Source: Thermomicrobium roseum DSM 5159
GTDB lineage: Bacteria > Chloroflexota > Chloroflexia > Thermomicrobiales > Thermomicrobiaceae
Direction: 5' to 3'
Assembly (NCBI RefSeq): GCF_000021685.1
Contig: NC_011959.1
Location: 1-64,000, forward strand
DNA: 64,000 nucleotides
The stretch's first letter is position 1, and each line of letters begins with the position of its first letter. Shown here in pieces: positions 62,757 to 64,000 of this stretch. Under the pieces are notes generated by a model that made no database searches, was not told the DNA's origin, and worked only from the letters and a program-made list of their open reading frames with translations. The position numbers and the translations under genes are program-made.

Positions 62757-63455
62757 GCACCTCCGTTGCCGCCCGCAGTATCCACGAGATGGCGAGGTCC
62801 AGCAAGCGTTTCCGGCGCGACAGGAGGGCTCCTCGACCAGCGAACGAGCGATGCTGTCGCGGTCGACGTGTTGCGAGCGCACCGGGTGGCAGCGGGGTCG
62901 TTGTGGTGGAGCCGTGTCCTGGATGGTCGCTCGTCCGGAACGGCGCCGGGCAACGCTCGGTCGCAGGTTGGTGCGTCGGCGAACGGATCGCGCTGCCCGA
63001 GTGCCGGCCAGCTGGTCGGAGCCTTTCGCGGCGCGTGCTTCCCGCCGCACGACTGGCCATTTCGGCCAGTCGCTCCTTGCGGAGCCTGGCGCAGCCTGCT
63101 GGTGACGGGAGCGAGGGGCCGGTCGAGTTCGCTGGAGCGTCGCGCACAACGAGGCCTGTCTCCACAGCCGTGAGCGGTTGTCGCCGGCTCGCCGGGCAGG
63201 CGGATGCCAGTCGGCAGGATTGCGGAGCAGAGCGGCGTTGCGCCGTGGAGCACGGCTCATGAGCGAGCGTTGCGCACCGTGCGGCTGGTCTGCGCAACAG
63301 TGGGGCATCGGGACGTCGAGCGGTGAACCGGGAATGGGCGGAGAGCGCTCCCAACGAGCTGGATGCCTCGATCGAGCTTTCCCGGCAGCGTTCAGCCAGG
63401 CGATGATCCGTCCGTACACTCCGTCCGGACACCGATCGGAGTTGACAGAATCTAC
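62757..63455. other. 700 bp region without a recognised gene
   Basis: Long frames cross it on both strands, but they are Arg/Ser/Pro-rich, overlap one another and show no motif. The minus-strand frame that ends at the TGA at 62658 is only the upstream extension of the thioredoxin-like gene. Confidence 0.45.
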
Positions 63456-63484
63456 TTGCACGGTGGGGTGTCCGTGCATATGCT
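63456..63484 (+). promoter_or_regulatory. Putative mraZ promoter
   Basis: TTGCAC (63456-63461) and TATGCT (63479-63484) are separated by exactly 17 bases. The predicted transcript start near 63,491 lies inside the MraZ box array, about 93 bases before the start codon. Confidence 0.6.
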
Positions 63485-63485
63485 T

Positions 63486-63520
63486 GTGGACAACTGTGGG
63501 GGAAGGTGGGGATAAGTGGG
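63486..63520 (+). promoter_or_regulatory. MraZ operator: four GTGG(A/G) boxes in 10 bp phase
   Basis: GTGGA at 63486 and GTGGG at 63496, 63506 and 63516 are spaced exactly ten bases apart. A fifth GTGGA at 63528 is offset by two bases. MraZ proteins bind such direct TGGG-type repeats upstream of their own operon, so this is the expected autoregulatory site. Confidence 0.75.
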
Positions 63521-63583
63521 GGATCCTGTGGAAAAGTGCCGGGCAACTGTTCCCCCGCAGGCCTGACGAACGAGGGCAGAGCG

Positions 63584-64000
63584 GTGTTCCTTGGCCGTTT
63601 CACCCATGCGATCGACGACAAGGGGCGGTTGGCTATCCCCGCCCGGTTTCGCGAAGCCTTCCGCGGCCAAGGTGTCCTGACGCGCGGGATCGATCGGTGC
63701 CTGACCTTGTACCCGATGGACTCCTGGCAGCCGCTCGCCGAGAAGGTCTCCTCCCTCTCCATCAGCGATCCGGATGCCCGCGCCTTCCGACGCATGGTCT
63801 TTGCCGAGGCGACGGTGGTCGAGTTCGATCGTCAAGGTCGCATCCTCCTGCCACCCGAACTCCGCGCGTACGCTGGCCTGGAGCGGGAAGCGATCGTCGT
63901 CGGTGTGCATTCCTACGTCGAGATCTGGAGTCCGGAGAATTGGGCTGCGCAAGCCGAGCTCCTGGCTGCCGAGGGGCCGTCGATCGCCCAACGCCTGGCG
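63584..64000 (+). CDS. mraZ: Transcriptional regulator MraZ (3' end beyond window)
   Basis: GTG 63584 begins a frame open to the window edge (139 codons; the family is about 143-150). Both AbrB-like halves are visible: FTHAIDDKGRLAIPARFR near the start and VVEFDRQGRILLPPELR in the middle, each with the DxxGR motif. MraZ is a DNA-binding ring that controls the dcw division and cell wall cluster, which usually follows (mraW, ftsL, ftsI and so on). GAGGG lies upstream and the operator boxes are in the leader region. Confidence 0.93.
   Translation, partial: MFLGRFTHAIDDKGRLAIPARFREAFRGQGVLTRGIDRCLTLYPMDSWQPLAEKVSSLSISDPDARAFRRMVFAEATVVEFDRQGRILLPPELRAYAGLEREAIVVGVHSYVEIWSPENWAAQAELLAAEGPSIAQRLA

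Noticed and set aside
62658..63479. 273-codon minus-strand frame ending in AYVWKEG
   Set aside because: Only its last 31 codons belong to the thioredoxin-like gene; the upstream part has no ribosome site or motif, and the real start is near 62,750.

Overview
The window is high-GC DNA with tightly packed, often overlapping genes (ATGA and GTGA junctions). It looks like a chromosomal segment of a thermophilic Chloroflexota bacterium of the Thermomicrobia type. That placement is an inference from gene content, codon bias, frequent GTG/TTG starts and the CRISPR repeat family; no rRNA lies in the window to confirm it.

Layout. Bases 1-12,651: holB and an unknown partner gene, then a minus-strand set with a PP2C-like/propeller membrane protein, a TPR protein and threonine dehydratase; a histidine-kinase remnant; a large membrane propeller protein with an anti-sigma-like zinc motif; pyrF; and a PfpI-family protein. 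12,729-15,312: an ABC-2 exporter pair and a TrmH-family methyltransferase. 15,313-16,660: about 1.35 kb without a recognisable gene but with inverted and dispersed repeats. 16,661-25,389: a complete type I-B (Tneap-like) CRISPR operon with its own promoter, cas6-cas8-cas7-cas5-cas3-cas4-cas1-cas2. 25,386-29,735: an AIR-synthase-like gene and a MocR/PdxR-pdxS-pdxT vitamin B6 operon closed by a clear terminator. 29,736-31,266: a gene-poor stretch with local repeats that ends in the CRISPR leader. 31,267-36,269: one array of 75 good repeats plus one decayed terminal repeat. 36,851-49,341: tRNA-Gln, glmU, prs, a CorC-like CBS protein, birA, an LLM oxidoreductase, a nuclease-like pseudogene with three in-frame TGA codons, and a beta-oxidation/electron-transfer operon (acyl-CoA dehydrogenase, gamma-carbonic-anhydrase-like, enoyl-CoA hydratase, etfB, etfA, fixC-like). 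49,406-60,781: CvpA-like protein, a 56-residue membrane peptide, GNAT acetyltransferase, a 1,941-residue multi-PAS diguanylate cyclase, a CCA-adding-enzyme-like protein and a globin-coupled chemotaxis receptor. 60,953-64,000: a recombinase-MerR fusion, a thioredoxin-like gene with an in-frame TGA at the redox cysteine position, and mraZ behind phased MraZ boxes, the expected start of a division and cell wall cluster.

The most interesting signals are: (1) 62,193-62,750 minus, a thioredoxin-fold gene whose CxxC motif reads TGA-x-x-C, followed by a hairpin that meets the bacterial SECIS rules, i.e. a candidate selenoprotein; (2) 60,953-62,080, a tyrosine recombinase that lost its catalytic box and carries a MerR helix-turn-helix instead; (3) CRISPR spacer pairs that sample homologous codons of related viral genes; (4) the multi-PAS diguanylate cyclase and the two propeller-type membrane proteins.
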